From positions 627,322 to 691,321 of the forward strand of contig VUYV01000178.1 of NCBI GenBank assembly GCA_008711295.1: a DNA stretch of 64,000 nucleotides, given 5' to 3'. The notes below the pieces were generated by a model. It was not told where the DNA came from. It worked only from the letters and a program-made list of their open reading frames with translations, and did not search any database. Position 1 is the first letter of the stretch. Each line of letters opens with the position of its first letter. A program made the position numbers and the translations under genes. Source of the stretch: Anarhynchus alexandrinus. Taxonomy: Eukaryota; Chordata; Aves; Charadriiformes; Charadriidae. Positions 47,026-61,905 of this stretch are shown here, piece after piece.

Positions 47026-48480
47026 CGCCAGTGGAGAATTCAGCAGTACGCAACACTCATTTCAACAACGCCGCTCTGAGGGCACGTGAACCTGTACGAA
47101 GCAGCTTTCTCCCATGCTCCCCTCGCGAGAGTCTCAGTAAAGGATAGTCTTTATCATGTAACCTGGCAGGGAATGTATCACTATTGAAGAAAAATTCAAA
47201 GGCAGATCCAAACTTCAGCAATGCAAAGTTTCAGAGAACGTTTTTCTTAAAAAAGTACAATATCAACATACTGTTCCACTTACTGCTTGCTGCATGTCTG
47301 AAGAATGCATCCACAGCTTCATGCGGGCAGCTGTAACTGGAGAACGTGATGAGTTGGAGAGAGATTGCCTATACATGAGTTCTCATTAAGAATAAACGGA
47401 TACAAAATGTTTCTCTTGTTAATGTATGCAAGCCTGAATCATCATATTGTATCTTTGTGGCAGATATTTAAATGACAGTATCTATGCAGAATAAATATGA
47501 ATGGCTAATATAAATACTATTATAAACTATAGCAAGTTAAGAGTATACATTGAGTATTCAATAGATTACCTAATTTAGGCACAAATTAGTCCTGCACTTC
47601 AAAGTTCCATTCAAAAACATTTACAGTGATTATTTAAGGATACACTGTAGTTGATGCATGGAACTTCAATTATTCATCCCAAGAATTTCCTAAAGATGAA
47701 AGGGTAGGACTGTGGGACTTCAACTAAAACTTCATACAGTCAGAGTAACTCACTGTACTAGACCATTTGCTGTTCTAAGCCCCTACATCCCTTATCAGCC
47801 ACAGTACACACATTTGTCTTCGCTAGTACTAGAAATCACATTTTTATCTCTTCATTGAAACTATCATCACTGAATAACTTGGACACTCGGCAATAAGGAT
47901 TATATCCAGCCCTGGACATTTTTCAATGTAAATGATTTCTTCAGAAATTATGGACTTTTTTTTGATAGGAGGATGCAAGAGTAAGCGAGGGAAAAACCAG
48001 TAACTTTTGCAAATCCTGTTCTATATTATTTAAAAAGAAAGAGAGGAAATCTCTTACTTGTGACATTACAGGTATTTTTTTGGTTTGACTGACCTTCACG
48101 CAGACTTTCCCCAGGGCACATACGTTAAACTGTAACCCGATTATATTAAATTATATTTTATCAGAAGAAAGATGGAGACCAAAAGAAAAATGAAAAGAAA
48201 TTAACAGTAAAAATGGTTATATAGGCTTAAAACGGTGGTAATAGACTTTGAAACAAGAAAGGGAGGTCTTTGCCAGAATATATATGATATATTTTATATA
48301 TATGTGGATATATTTCATAAATAAATTATTATAGTTATAAAATTAAATATATCTTTCAGTTACTGCATTTGTATTAGTTTCTTACTTGCTGTACAAATGA
48401 TTTTGTACATTTATAGAAAATAGATTATTTATTGTATAAAAACATTTCACATACTATTTTCCCACAATTTTTAAAAGACA
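47026..48480 (+). other. EDN3: Probable EDN3 3' UTR and flank
   Basis: Increasingly AT-rich sequence with AATAAA poly(A) signals near 47386, 47490 and 48319. An AT-rich simple stretch (TATATGATATATTTTATATA and similar) covers 48278-48352. The transcript end cannot be fixed without RNA data. No other gene is seen. Confidence 0.35.
48278..48352. repeat. AT-rich simple repeat
   Basis: Degenerate TA-repeat stretch containing an AATAAA, likely within or just past the EDN3 3' UTR. Confidence 0.7.
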
Positions 48481-49656
48481 CTGTATAGTTTTGGGGTTTC
48501 TAAAAAATAACTGAGCTTTGTTATGAAGAATGCGTAACGTTCATTTATAACCACCAACTGGAATCTTTTTTTTTTTCCCTCTGAATGCATGTTCCCAGGT
48601 CATAACAAAAACTTGCCTTCTTCAAGAGACTGATAGTTCTCCTAACAGTTTGAGAATTGAGTTTGAAAACATAATAAAAAATTCTTTGATAATAATTATG
48701 CCTAAAAAGTTACATTTCAGTGTTGTGTCCCTTTTGCTGTAATGTAACCCTCATCTGGCCTAATCAGTACCCTGGGACCAGCGAGGAGCCAGTGGTCATG
48801 TGGGCTGCGAGTTCTTCTTGCGAACACCGTTCACTGATTTCAGCTTCAGTCATTTTTTTTTCCCCTGGAACTGCAAACATCGCAGTGCTAACAAGGCTCG
48901 CAGTGCCTCATATGATTCAGCTTTTAGAGGAACTGCTCAGTCTGTGTTTAGATTTCTACCGTCTTTCCCCCCATTAATTCAATTTAAAGGTTGCATCTGA
49001 AGACGGATTCATACCTTCGCCAGTCCCACATGCTTTCACTCTATTTTAAATGTTCACAGAAAAAAATAATACTAAATTGGGTTCATTCTTTGGCACGCAG
49101 GCAGATGTAGCCCATGAGTAGTGGGCTATGGGTTGTTGTGCTTTTTCTTCAAGAAAGAAAAATCCAACTTTTTTCCATGTGAATTCCACTTGGAAGTAGT
49201 TTGGTTTTGGGACTCTGCACAGTAGCTGAAAATATTGTCCCAATGCACCACTAGCAGTTAATGTACAAATCAGTCTGTCGTGAGTACAGCAAAAGAAAGA
49301 AAATGAGAAATAACTGTTAGATCAAACCCAGAAGAGGGAAAATCTAAAGTTTACTGTAGATATTTCCAAATAAATCTATAAACCACAGCATATACCTGAA
49401 CATATGGGTTCTGGAGTCAAACTACCTTAATTCTGTATGGGAATAGTTAACACCTATGAGATTGGTTTTACCTAATTTCATATGTTTATAGAAAATGTCA
49501 CTGTTAATATTCCTCAGCTCTTAGGGACTCAGTTTACCTATTTTTAATTTGTTACTAGAAGATGTTAAGCTAATTGGAAATCCTATTCTTTGAAAATTAT
49601 ACAAAAATTAATTTCTTAAACAACTAACAAATGTTTTTAACTAAGAAACAACTCAA

Positions 49657-49702
49657 AATGTGATAAACCATAAAATGAAGAATGTGATAAACCATAAAAT
49701 GA
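49657..49702. repeat. 24-bp direct tandem duplication
   Basis: Two adjacent copies of AATGTGATAAACCATAAAAT followed by GAAG or GA, identical over 22 bases. Probably a recent replication-slippage duplication. Confidence 0.85.
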
Positions 49703-50034
49703 TTACTTGCAGAAGTTACAAACAAATGTTCTTTCAAGATGTAACATTCATGTAGTTAGGTATGCTGCAGAATTATTCTTGGTCTGCGATATTATTTTGA
49801 GAGCACTTGTGTTTAATTTTGTAACGAAAAGATAGTTCTGGTTCTTACTCTATTCGATGTAAAACTGTTTATATATAACTTTGCTCTAATTCTGTCAGCA
49901 TTGCATAGCTCTCATTCTAGTTCCCGTTAATAAAAGTTCATTTTTCAGTTGTTAGTAGCAATAAGAACAATAAAAGATCAAAAGTCTGAAAAACAATGTA
50001 GAAGGGAGGTTTGGAAGAATTTCAGTTTTTTAGC

Positions 50035-50180
50035 CTACAAAGGAGAAGGAAGAGGGGAGATGTGAATACAATCATCAAATGCAAAGGGCTGCGAGAGAGA
50101 GGAAAGCAGTATTTTGTTCCCCGTGTTCCCAGAAGGGAGTACAAGAAGTAGGGGGCTGACATGGCCGCAAAGCCACTCGG
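50035..50180 (+). mobile_element. Old CR1-like LINE fragment
   Basis: Diverged sequence whose order of phrases matches a CR1 3' region: AGGGGAGATGTGAATACAAT, CATCAAATGCAAAGGGCTGC, TGTTCCCCGTGTTCCC, GGGAGTACAAGAAGTA and GGGGCTGACATGG. It lacks the terminal ATTCTATG repeat. The family call is from the recurring phrases and is less certain than for the other CR1 copies. Confidence 0.5.
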
Positions 50181-53100
50181 TAAACACAGCAGCAGGACTG
50201 GTTCAGGGCCATGAAGACGATGGTCTCCATCCCCGCCTCCACCTCTTACTCCTTGGCTGTGCCCAGGGGTGCCCTCAAAGCCGCGGGGGTGAAAGGGGCT
50301 GTGCCTCCCCGCAGCGCGGTGACTGTTCCCGGAGCAGGGCTCGTGTCTCGTTTCCTGTCCATTAGGATTGATGGCTCCTCGCTTGCTGTGCTAGCTTTTG
50401 GGATACCACTCTCCTGCTTCTAATTCTTCCCACGTATTATAAAATGCTTGTAAAACCTGGGAGTCAAGTCCTTCTGTAGGTCCTTCTCCTGTTATGTCAA
50501 TATAGGCACGACAAAACAAGGCATGTCAGAGGAAAAGAAGCTGATTTTTAGTTGATTTCGCCAGGAAAGATGTTTCATTTTTACAAAGAAATCCTCACAA
50601 ATTAAAATAGACCCTTGATTTATTCATTTAGTTATCCTCACCCTTACTAAGGGTTTTTTGTAACACACTGAAGTCTAGCAGATACCCAAGCAGGAGAAGG
50701 CGATACGTTTTTAGGGTCATACAGGCAGAAGTAATTTTCTCTTGGCTAAACTGTGATGACTTAAATCATTCTTCATCTGCTTTAAAAATGTGCTAAATGG
50801 TATTTACTACATCCTCCAACTATTTATTAAATACAGAACTGAATTGTTTTTTCTGCATAATAAAACTGCTGGCTTGATGTGCCAACAGAGACTGAATGAA
50901 ATGCTTTTGATGGTTTTAAAATCCCCAAGTTTGACATCTAAGCCTTTCTCTCTCACAGAACACAGCTGAGCAAAAAGAGCTTGTAAGAATTTCTCTTGCT
51001 CCAAGAAAAGAATGCAAGTGTTACACGCACTATAATACTCTTTTTATAATGACCGAAAGAAATGGTGGCCACAATTCTGGGATGTGTTCTTACCAGATCC
51101 ACCCTGAACACTCTCAGATACCCAGCACCTGAGCCTGAAAGCCGGTCCCGCCGGCAGCATCTAGCATCTTCCACGCATACTCAGGGTGTTGCTTTTTGGA
51201 GTTGGTTTTCAGAACAGCTAGACAAAAATAACTGTTGTGAAAGATCGGTGAGGAGAGTCATGACAGTTTGGTTCAAGGGGACCTAAGAAGAAAAAACTGC
51301 GTCTTGATAAAAGTAAAATGCAGGCTAACATAAGTAAGATCTAATAATGTAGCTAAAAGTTATTGTTAGAAAAGGAACGAATTCTAGCCATATGAACATT
51401 AAATCTTAAATTCACAGCTTGAAATCTATTGGAATAGTAATCAAGCAAAATTGTAAACAGATGAGATTGTTTCCAATGTCTGTTTTCACTACTGGAGTTT
51501 TACAATAGAAAAGATATAACCTGATCTGGAGAGCTTTACGCTACAAAGAAATGTCAGCACTGAGACTTAAAATACATTAAGCAAGTTAAACAAAGCATAT
51601 TGAACTTTCTGTTTACCTTGCAGTATTATCTTGCCAAACTTTGTTTAAAAGCACATTTTAAAAAGTATTTTGACTTCCAAGATTTTCAGAAGTGCTTTAG
51701 AAGAGAGGCGTGCCTTATCTGTATGCCGAAGGGATCTCTGTAGCTGAGTGACCCACACTGAGAGTAGCACAGCTTCAACAGAGGTTTGGGATGAGGTTCA
51801 AGTCCTGGCTCCTGTTCTGCTGTGGGAAACACCTCACTGAACCCTTGGGCTCTTACTGGGTTTTAGCCTAGAGTGACACCAGTATCCACATGGAACATTC
51901 CTCCCCATATCTAGCTCTTCTAGCTTAGTTCTCTCATTTTATTTTGATATGGTCCTTATCCATTTTAAAACAGACCAGCTTGCTCGTCAGTTCCCGTATG
52001 CACCACTTTTAGAAATTAGGTAGATACGTAAGCCCATCTAAAAACTCCTTCTGCACCTCTGTGTTCCTTTAGGCATCTAAACATCTTTAGCATGTGCTGT
52101 CATTCAGTCATGCGTAAAGGGACACCTTGACTCAAACTTCCTGCAGATGTCTCTATCAGCATAAACGGAACTGTATTGACTCGCAAGCGCTGAAGTTCTT
52201 GCCCCTTAACACTAAGTTGATTAGAAGTCCCTGACACTCAAGCTCCATTTTTCCTAGGAATATTTTTAAATTCTGCACAGACAAGATCATTTAGACACTG
52301 AAGGGCCAGTATGTTAAACAATGAAATAATCTTAAAGAGTTTCCTTCTTACTGGTTATGGATATTCTGTTAGACAACAAATCACATTTATTAACTAATCA
52401 TTTCCCTTGGAGCTGTTTCTCAGCGTGTGAACCAGCTCTCCCTCAAGTTAGTGAGTGTTCATGCATTTCATGAACAGTAATTTTGCCATACCTGTCCAGG
52501 AATTATTTGTCCTATTGCAATCAGTTATATAATTTTCATTTTTATTTTCATAGTTCATTTTTATTTAGCTGTCTTATTTTTATAATTACTCCCCAAAGGA
52601 TTGACTAAGCAATTTGAAAATGCTTCAGTGTCTCACCATGTTTCCCTTTGGAGCTCCAGGCCTGGCAGCCTACATTGCTCAAGCCTTGAGCTGCCTTCGC
52701 TTACAGTGCGGGCCCGGAGCTACGCAAATGCTTTCAGTGCAGATGTGAAGAGGGTTGGAGCCTTTTGTGATTAAAAAACAAATGTGCATACTATTGTAGC
52801 AATATAAAATATATATTGAATAGCTAGTGGATTAGGTGAACTACATAACCAGAGTAAAGCAGATGTAAAAGTCAAAGCCCAGAGGCTCTTTTAGAAGATT
52901 CCTGGAACTATGTGTGCATTCATGCAATTCTGATGCCATTAAGACGTGGTTCCCAAAACATTTTTTTTAAACCTGTACTTTGTTTCCCTATATCTATCAC
53001 AGAAGAGAATTCCATTAATTTCACAATGAAGCCAGTTTACAGCTCCTTCTGGTGTCAATTTGGATAGTCGCGGGTCAGCTAAGGGTCATGTTTTCAGTGT

Positions 53101-56100
53101 TTTTAAGACACTACAATTAAGAATCAGATTGAACATAAGCATTTGAATTCTTACGTGTAAAACCTTTCTTTATACAAATCTGATCATGAATTAAAACATT
53201 CAAAACACCTGTGCCAAATCCTGAGGTTTGTCTCTGATTAACATTCTTTCTTTGAGCAGAGTTCCAAAGAGTTCGGATAATTTAACTCTGTACTTGGAGG
53301 AGCACAGAAAAAGAAAAAAAAAGTTTTAGGAGAGGAAATAATGCATTACAGTTCAATAACCACCGAATCATAATTCTGATTCTGCTACTATCTCATTATG
53401 GGATCTCGGGCGAATTACTTGGGCTCCTATTGTATACACTAACACAAGAGCAAGACCAAAGGCACGGTCCATGTTAAGACCTCTATAGGGCCAGCCCTAA
53501 GCCATGTTTCTCTCCAAATAACAAAAATAACAAATTACAAAAATAACAATTTGGCTGCTCGGTTCCAGTCCCGCTGCATGCTTTCAACTAGAAGGGTTAG
53601 AAACATTTTTAAAGGAAAGCTGACACGTTATCACCATTATCTAAACTGAGGAACTGTAGTATTAGGTAGAAACCTAAAGAAACTACGCAAGGGGCATGAG
53701 GTATTTAATTAGCAACTCACTGGCAATGTACATTCCATGCAAGAATCCTGGGGAAAAGCAGTAAACTAATGTACATCGCGTTCACTGTGCCAACGTGCTC
53801 AGAAGTGTCTCAGCATTGCAACATCTGTTACCAGCACCAGTAGTATTAAAATGCACATCCTAGTTGCCTGTGTCCAACTGAGGTACAACTTTTTACATGA
53901 TCTTGCACATATTCTGGAGGGCAGCATGCAATGGAGCAGGCGAGCTGGTCCCCCACGCGCTTACGAGAGGTGACAGCGTGGGCCCTGGGCCCTCTGTCTT
54001 GATACACATAACTATGCCACCCAACGGCATTTTACTGCAACAGTTATTTATTTCACTGATGTTGCAAATGTGTTCTCCCAAATATCACAGCGCAACCTGA
54101 GTAAGCGTGTTTTGCCAGTTACGTGCGTCGCCTTCCTCAACAGTTCTCAAAGCCTTTATTTCCACACACGCAGCACTATCAGTATTCTTTTACAAAAGGC
54201 AGTGCCTGTTTCCAAACTGCTCCTACCGTGCCTGCCTCACTGTGTGAAAAACACCCGTTTCAAAACAAACACTGTCTATTGGAAGAAACGCAAGTTCCAA
54301 ACTCCCCTTTCCTAATTTTCAAGAAATGCTGGTAAAGAAACATGGCACAGTGACAGTATCTGGAACAGAGACGCCTCCAGCATCTGTCGCCTCTGCTGCA
54401 GCAACAGTAAGTTCAGTACAATCTTTCAACAACTTTTTCTTTTTTTTGGCACAACTGCCAACATTTTTGATAAGCATGTTTTTTCTCATCTGGCCCGAAT
54501 AAGGTATGACTTCTTTTTTTTTTATTTTTATTTTTTAAAGCGTCTCTTTAACAGCACATTTATAGCAGGGTTGTCTAACAGTACGAATTGGAACATGAGC
54601 CATCCAGAAAGTTCCTAAGTTAGTCAACTTTTATTTTTTCAAGTGTTCTTCTCTTCTTCTGTTTGTACACAAAAATAGTTCTCACACTACTTTTTGTGCT
54701 TCATCTGTTTCTCCTACTGCAGATTCCACTGTTTGCAGATTTCATTTATGGAAAACAGCCTTAAGATGTTTATCGAGCTTGGTTTTCATTTAAAAGCCAT
54801 AGGAACATTGTATGTTGGACAAAACATTACAACGTCACTTTCTTGAAAAATTCCTCTGGAAATTTTTCATTTCTCTGTCAAACATGCATATTTACTAATC
54901 TGCGTGCATCCGCCAAAGGGGCTTCTTAAAAACCTTGTTTCTACCTCAAAGATCCTTACCACCCTCCTCACACTGCTTCGGATTTTATGCAGCATGCATA
55001 TTAGCTCAGTCCCTCCGATTAAACAATTACCTTACTGAGGAACCTCCCTTGATATGTTGTTAGCACTTGAAACGTACTTTTACATAATGAACTGTTGTGG
55101 ACGTAGACCCCTTAGAAAGACACTAGTCACATTATTTCTTCATGTTTTCTGTTGCCAGCACCACATGAATGGTATTGTAAACCAGTTATTGTTCCAGTTT
55201 CTCAAATACAAAACTATACAGACAAAACCAGTTCTGCTAACCGTCCACTGCTGTGTCATGGCCACTTCTATGCGGGCAAAGAGAGGCCTTGTTCAAATAC
55301 CGGCTAAACGTCACCAAAAAATGCCTTACATATAATTAAGGTGGGGAGGAAATCCTAAGTGACATCACTCAAAGTTTATGCATTACAGCAATACGAACAC
55401 GACACTATTAACTCTATGAAAACAGATCCACAGGAGTCTGACATCTTATAGATTTGCATTTTTAAAAATAAACTTATTAAATTTAATCATACACAATTTT
55501 TCTGTTAATTCCTCACATATCTATACAACTCTGTCCTTCCCCCCCCAAAAAACCCTGGTTCTTCAGAGGATTTCGGTAGAAATGGGCAAGCTGCTTTGAA
55601 CCATTATAAACATTGGTGGATGGGTCATTAAGGGCAAATTTTTGCATGAACTTTCTGTTGGCTGACATCCTACTTGTAGTGAACTTCTAGTCATTTAAGT
55701 ATATCTAAGATTATTAACTCATCCAGCTGTCTGTCAAAAGTGGCTGTAAGCAGCAGAAAGTCTGAAAGGCTCAAACACTCACAGCATTTACCTAAAAGGC
55801 AGAAGTTTGCTTTCTATAGGAAGGAAGCTAACATGCTTGGAGTTTCAGAATTGTGCCAAATTAAGTATATGTAAAAGTATAACACATTACCTAACTAAAT
55901 AGCTTTTTACACAGTCCCTTCCTCCTAATAATAGTCAGTGCATCTGAAAACTATAATAGAATAATTTTTTATTTCAGTTACAATGTAATGAAAAATAGCA
56001 GCTCAGCCAACATCAAGGAGGAAGTTTATGGTCGAGAGACACTGTCAAAAATCCCCCAGGGCGGATGTTTTTTCTGTAATGCTGCTGAAGCAGCTCTTAC

Positions 56101-56373
56101 CCAGAGATTTCACTCTCATAATTGCCCGTCGATATGACACGCCACTTTCAGTGTTTGACCACCTATGTCTCGGCATTCTCACTCGACACCTTCCCACAGG
56201 TGAAGCACCCACACTCCGGCACTTTCCCTATTGCGAGACAGGAAAGTCCCCACACTGTGAAATGAAGCTCCTGTGAGAGAGGCCTCATTGACAGCCAAAA
56301 TTCCTCTGTGTGACAGCAACAGCAGAAACGTTGCTGTTCCAGTGCGTTTCACTTGAAAGAACAATTCATGTGA

Positions 56374-56404
56374 ATATATACATATAAATATATATATATA
56401 TATG
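56374..56404. repeat. TA microsatellite
   Basis: An interrupted (TA)n tract of about 30 bases (ATATATACATATAAATATAT and onward). Confidence 0.85.
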
Positions 56405-59400
56405 AATTTCTGTACTCCATTGTCCCTTTCCTCCGACGCCACCACTGCAGGCTAGTGGCAGTCCTGGTTTTGATTATGGGGATTTATTTATCGTACTCAT
56501 GGAGAAGTCCTCATATGGTAATGATTTGTGGTCATGAATGATCTGATCTGGACTTAATTGATTTAGAGGTTAGTCCAAGAGTATCTACACAACTGTCCAA
56601 GTGCTTGTGCGAGTTACTTTCGCATATTGTTACCTGCCACTTCACACATTCTGCTACATTTTTTGCATTAAAAAAAAAAAGAAAAGAAAAAGCACTGAAG
56701 ATAATAAAAAATCAGTTAGATTTAAGACTATAACACTTGAGCTATGCAGGTCATGATCTGTAGCTTTCTGGTAGTAACAGCTTCTCAGTACTTTTAAGCC
56801 TTGATTTTATATAACGAAGTTTTGGAACACCAAAGTTACTAGCTGCATTGCCTTCCACATTTATATATTTTTCATCTAAGGAAATTAATTTAAAATTTGT
56901 GACCTTTTTTTTTGAAAATCTAAATTTTGCAGTAATTCTTGAAGATTTAAATGCAAATTTGAAGAGCAATAAGGGGATGTTAAATACTAAAATCACCTTT
57001 ATGAACAATATTTAATTAAAATATTTTTGTCAACATACAGTTTTTGGTCCATTTGAGATTAGTCTCTAGAACAAAGATGATGACTGTATTCCATTTTTCT
57101 ATTAAGGGCAATTATCTTCAATTACAATTGTATAGTCTATCCAACCCTTAAGGCTTTGCTCATTAATTTTTGTAGCACACCTTACCCTCAGAAATACTTA
57201 CTACTAATCACAACATCCATGGGAAACAATGACACTACTCCAGTACTTAGTGTTAAATATCTTTTCTAGCAGACAAAAATACACAGAGAAAAGCAGAAAT
57301 GGCTGTTTACTTTTGAAACGTTGCTAGAAGTGACCCTATTCAGCTTCCTTGCGGACTGCAGAGATTCTGCTGTACAGGCCAGAACAGTACTATGCCATTC
57401 CTACATGCCATGATTTATCCACAGCTTTCAAAGCAATTTGTCATTTCTGTTTCACCAACAACAAACTGAGGCTGTAAAACGGGCAATGCCTTTCCCAAAT
57501 TCAGCAACCGGAAATAAACTCCTTCCCCCCTAAAACTGTTCACCTCTCACTCTGTGAGGCTATCCCAGTGTTGTAGGGATCACATCCATCTTTCTATTTT
57601 TTGATTCTGTGCGATCTTGCAGAATTCAAGTGTGCTTTGCAAATACGTCTGTATTTATACAGCTTTTCTTGAACGCAGCTAGAAGAGGGCATGTTCCACA
57701 AGCACAACAAAAGCATGGGAAAAATGCTGCTCTTGAGAAGTGCGTTTTCAGAAGCATAAACACTAGCATGTAATTACTCATCTGCAAAACCAGCGGACAA
57801 AGGCAAAGGGAGGTAGCTGTCCTGAACGGTTTTGTTAGCTCCCAGAGCAGAACGTTACGCCTACAGATGTCGCTCAGCCACGTGCCTAGTGCGGCACCGC
57901 ACCTCCAGCACTTCCACAGGGACTGGCATTACAGAGGGGCTCAGAAGAAAGAGCAAACATTAGCGAAACCATAATCACTCTTGGACATAAGCTTTAGAAG
58001 GAAAACCTGATAGTAAACAGAAAGGGAGCTCTGTTTCACATTATATTGCAAAAGATGTTTAGAAATGTAACCAAGAGTTAATTATACTGTCCCACTCAAC
58101 TCTCCCAGTAGCACAGACTCCTGTTGTGCAGTTTGGAGGGCTATGAAGTTGAAGATCATTTCACAGCTGCAATGAAATCTCTGACACAGTAATTAAGGAT
58201 TCTGCAATTCAGATTTAAGGTCAGTTTTTAAAGTCCTTTTCTGGTTTCCTAAATACTTTTCATTTATTCTGAACAATCTTTAGTCACTGGAGCTTGGCTC
58301 TGAAATTCCAAAGTTGCACTAAAGTTGAACAGATCATCTATAACCCTTGCGTTGTGCTGCTGTCACAAAAAGGTAAGTATGAATTGCAGGAGGGGCATTT
58401 CTCTGTTAAGAAACTTGAGAGAAGAGAAGCGATTGAATGGCTGGACATCTGCCTCATGAGGCTAGAATTCATTTTCCTCCGCAGCCTCTTGCTAAAACAA
58501 ACACGTATCTCTCATTCAGTAGGAGCGAAACGACCTTTCTGCAAGAATTCTTCTAAAATGAAATAGTTGAAATTGCTTACACCCCTTACACATTCAGTAC
58601 CAAAATTTATGTTCAGGTTCAGTCCAGACTTGGCAATTACTAGCCAAAATAGGAATCCAAATAAAATTAGGAAAAAAAATTACATAACCTCTCAAGATCT
58701 GGAAATTGTGCATTTCCCAAAATATAGATTCTTCAGTTTTCTCCTCTTCCTCTATCTAGGAAGCAGGAGAATACAAAATTTGTTTTTACAGAGTACTTTT
58801 TTCACAAGTTTTTTTAGGAATGTGAAAGGAAGGCAGCATTTCTAGTCCAGTTTTATGTTAAAAAAACCCCCAAACTGATGGCTTTGGAAATGTGAAAGGG
58901 GAAAAGGGGAATTAGGCTTACAAGAACATTTCAGGCTGTCCTCCCCCCACAGTCTGAGAAACCCTTTGGTATTTACTATCTAACAAACAAGGCAGAGCAG
59001 CAGGAAAGATATGTAGATGCACATCAGAGGATTTAGCCTAACCAAATAGTCCACAGCATCAACTATTGGAAACAAAACTACTAAAGCCAAAAGCAAAATT
59101 GTACTTGGATCCTATAACTTACTAGTGGCATTACCTTCTCTTTCAGCCAACCAACCTTCATTTGTACCTTTGAAAACCTCTCTTAACAGTCACAGTTATT
59201 TCGGGCTCGTTGCCTGTGGACAGATACTACGCTCCCCCAGGACTGCGCTGGGCAGGTACGAAAGGCTACAAGCAGAAGCGGTAACAGAGGAGAACATGTA
59301 CTTATTGTACTGTGACTTTCTGTCATTCCTGTTTCTACCTACTCGTTCTCTTTCAGCCTGGTCTGGGGGAGGAATAAGAAGTTATCTACCTTTGCTAGCA

Positions 59401-61537
59401 CATGGGGGTAAAAATAACCATTTAATTGCATTTTTCAGCTGTGCTTCTGCTAAGGCTGGAGCATCGCTCTTTGTAGTGCTAATTTTAGGGACAGCATCAA
59501 ACCCCAAAATCACAGATGACAGGAAGAGCCACCAAGTCCACAGCGGTTTTACCTTCGTATTCTAGCTCAATGAAGTAGCTATTCCACTCCAAAGTGTAAC
59601 GGTGCCAGGCCTGCCGCTGTCAGTATTCTGCATAGGTGTTTTTGAAAAACCAAAACACAACACCGAAAACCCAAAGCACCTCTCAGGGAAGGGCTGCTTT
59701 ATCTGCTCTTCTGAGACACTTTTTTTGGCCTTTCTTTAACTGTAAAGATGACAGAGGGATGAGAAAAATGGGGAAAAGGATGAAAAAACAGTTAATGATA
59801 CACTTAAGAATGATTATAAACTGTTTCGATTAAGGAATAAATTAGTTTTTATAATAAGGCTGACAAAATATTTTTCCTTTTTTTTTTTTTCCCAATCAAT
59901 CCTAGAAACTTCGCAACAGAGCTTTTAGTTATCCCAGCAATTCAAGTCTACTACTGAATCTCACCTAAAATAGAAACTCACGACATGATGCTGGAAATTG
60001 TATTCTGCTTTTGATTTATTTTGCTGTAAAGCTAAAATAACTCCACAGATTTTAATAGCACTGCACTTGAAAAACCACTGAGACTTTCTCTTTTCTGTGA
60101 TGATTTTATTTAAAAGTAAACTTACGATCAAAACTATGGTTTTGAGCTTGCATTTGTGCAAACTGTTAAAATGAACGCACTTCTACACTAAGGAAAGATA
60201 GCCATGAAATGGACTCCTGGAGATGGCTCTCACCTCACTGCATTTAGTTGCAACAACTTTCCAAACTTTTAGCATTCCATCTCCGTGAGGATCTGGTACC
60301 AATGTGACTACTTTTGTATTCATCTCAAGTAAGTTCTCCCAAGTAAGGACACAAACCAGGAGAAATTCTGCTTTCCTCCATGAGGTACAGCAGCAGAGCA
60401 GACTTCTGTCCAGATGTAAACATTTGTTACCGTAACAGACAACATCCCAGCATCAGTTTACCATGTGTTCATGGTTACCATCAGTGTTCATGGGCATACC
60501 GGTAAAGACATCTGGAATATAATAGTTTAGAAATTATGACTTTGAGTCACCATGTAGGATTTTAGTGAGTTCTATTATTACTTACAAGAAGACTCCACAC
60601 GTCCTGCATTGAACCCTAGCTTATTAAAGTCCAAGAATGACCTAAAGGCTTAACAGACACTCTGTGATTTATTACTTAAAAAAAATATAATTAAGATTCA
60701 TATTTGGAATTTTTAGCTTTTAGTAGTTGCAACATTTTTTCCAGTTACTTCCTTATTTCTGCAAGAATCTCAATAAGCCTCCCCACATACTTACCTACAT
60801 GTGCATTCCATATGTGCTTTCTTCCCTTCTCAGATGTGATTATTGCAGTATTTTTTCCTCTTTCTGTCTGTCCTTCAAATACACAGAGCTATAGGATTAC
60901 ATATTGCTGTACTTTTAAGTAAGATGTAGGTACTGATGAGATTGATAGAATCATGACAAGGAAAAATTTATCAGAAGCCAAGATTAAGATTTTGATTATT
61001 TTTTTTTGTACCAAAGCTGGACACAGACATTTGATGCTGATCAACCTGGCCTCCGTACATGGCACTGATCTATCCTACCATTCTTGGCTTTCCATGTAAA
61101 GCTCTCAGTCCCTACATGCTATCCAGACTTAAGCAATTAGTAGTGCTCAGGATGATCTTTGTCTGATCTCTTGTTCCCACATGGTGTCCATCAAGAAAGT
61201 GATCCACGAGCTGTTAGAGGTGTAGCGGTGCTCTTGGCATAAAGCGAAAGTCGAGGACAAATGCCAGGAGTGCCTGGTGACACACTCCTGCTTTCAGTGT
61301 GTCCAGCACGGCAGGCTATCTAGGAGGCTTCCTCTGACTACTACTTTTCTCCCTTTCCATCCTGACCTTCTTTTTTTTTTGTGTCACGGTTTACTGTCCA
61401 TACAGCTGTGCTTATGCAGCCATTTGTGGGACCACATAGTGAACCAGACTGGTAGAAGGAAAATCTTTCTAAAGATGCTTTATCATGCATTGCTCACATT
61501 AGAATTATAAAATAATATATATTTTAGAGGAAAACTC

Positions 61538-61905
61538 TGAAGAACATCTAGTCCAATTTCATGGCTAACTTCAAAGTCAGAGAAAAATTCAAGTTTAAAT
61601 CAGGTTGTTCAGGGCCTTGTCCAGCTGAATTTTGAAAATCTCCAATCTTCCACAACTTCTCTCAGGCTCTATTCCAGTGACACCCTCACTTGGAAGAATT
61701 TTCTCCTTCTACCTAGTCAGAATTTTCCCTGCTGTAACCTGAGTCTGTTGCCGGTCATCAGTGTGCCTCCAAGAAGAACCATAGTCTGTTTTCTGCATCA
61801 CCACAGTCTGTTTTCTGCATCGCCACCCATGAGGTCCCTAAGACGGCCCCTGCAGCCTCAGCTCCGGGCTGAACAAACCCCGCTCTCTCCGGCTCTGCTG
61901 GTATG
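61538..61905 (-). mobile_element. CR1 LINE fragment, reverse orientation
   Basis: Complement of a CR1 3' region. It includes CATCTAGTCCAATTTCATGG, CAGGTTGTTCAGGGCCTTGT, CCACAACTTCTCTCAGGCTC, CTATTCCAGTGACACCCTCA, TGGAAGAATTTTCTCCTTCT and GGGCTGAACAAACCCCGCTC, in the order expected for CR1 read backwards. The terminal repeat is missing. A 22-base tandem duplication at 61783-61826 lies inside it. Confidence 0.85.
61783..61826. repeat. 22-bp tandem duplication within CR1
   Basis: Two copies of AGTCTGTTTTCTGCATC followed by ACCAC or GCCAC, differing at one base. Local duplication after insertion of the CR1 copy. Confidence 0.8.

Noticed and set aside
59125..59565. 146-codon open frame on the + strand
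   Set aside because: It starts at GTG, has no recognisable motif and no exon-like boundaries. Treated as chance.
61010..61060. Phrase resembling CR1 'AGCTGGACACAG'
   Set aside because: A dozen bases of similarity without the neighbouring CR1 phrases is not enough.
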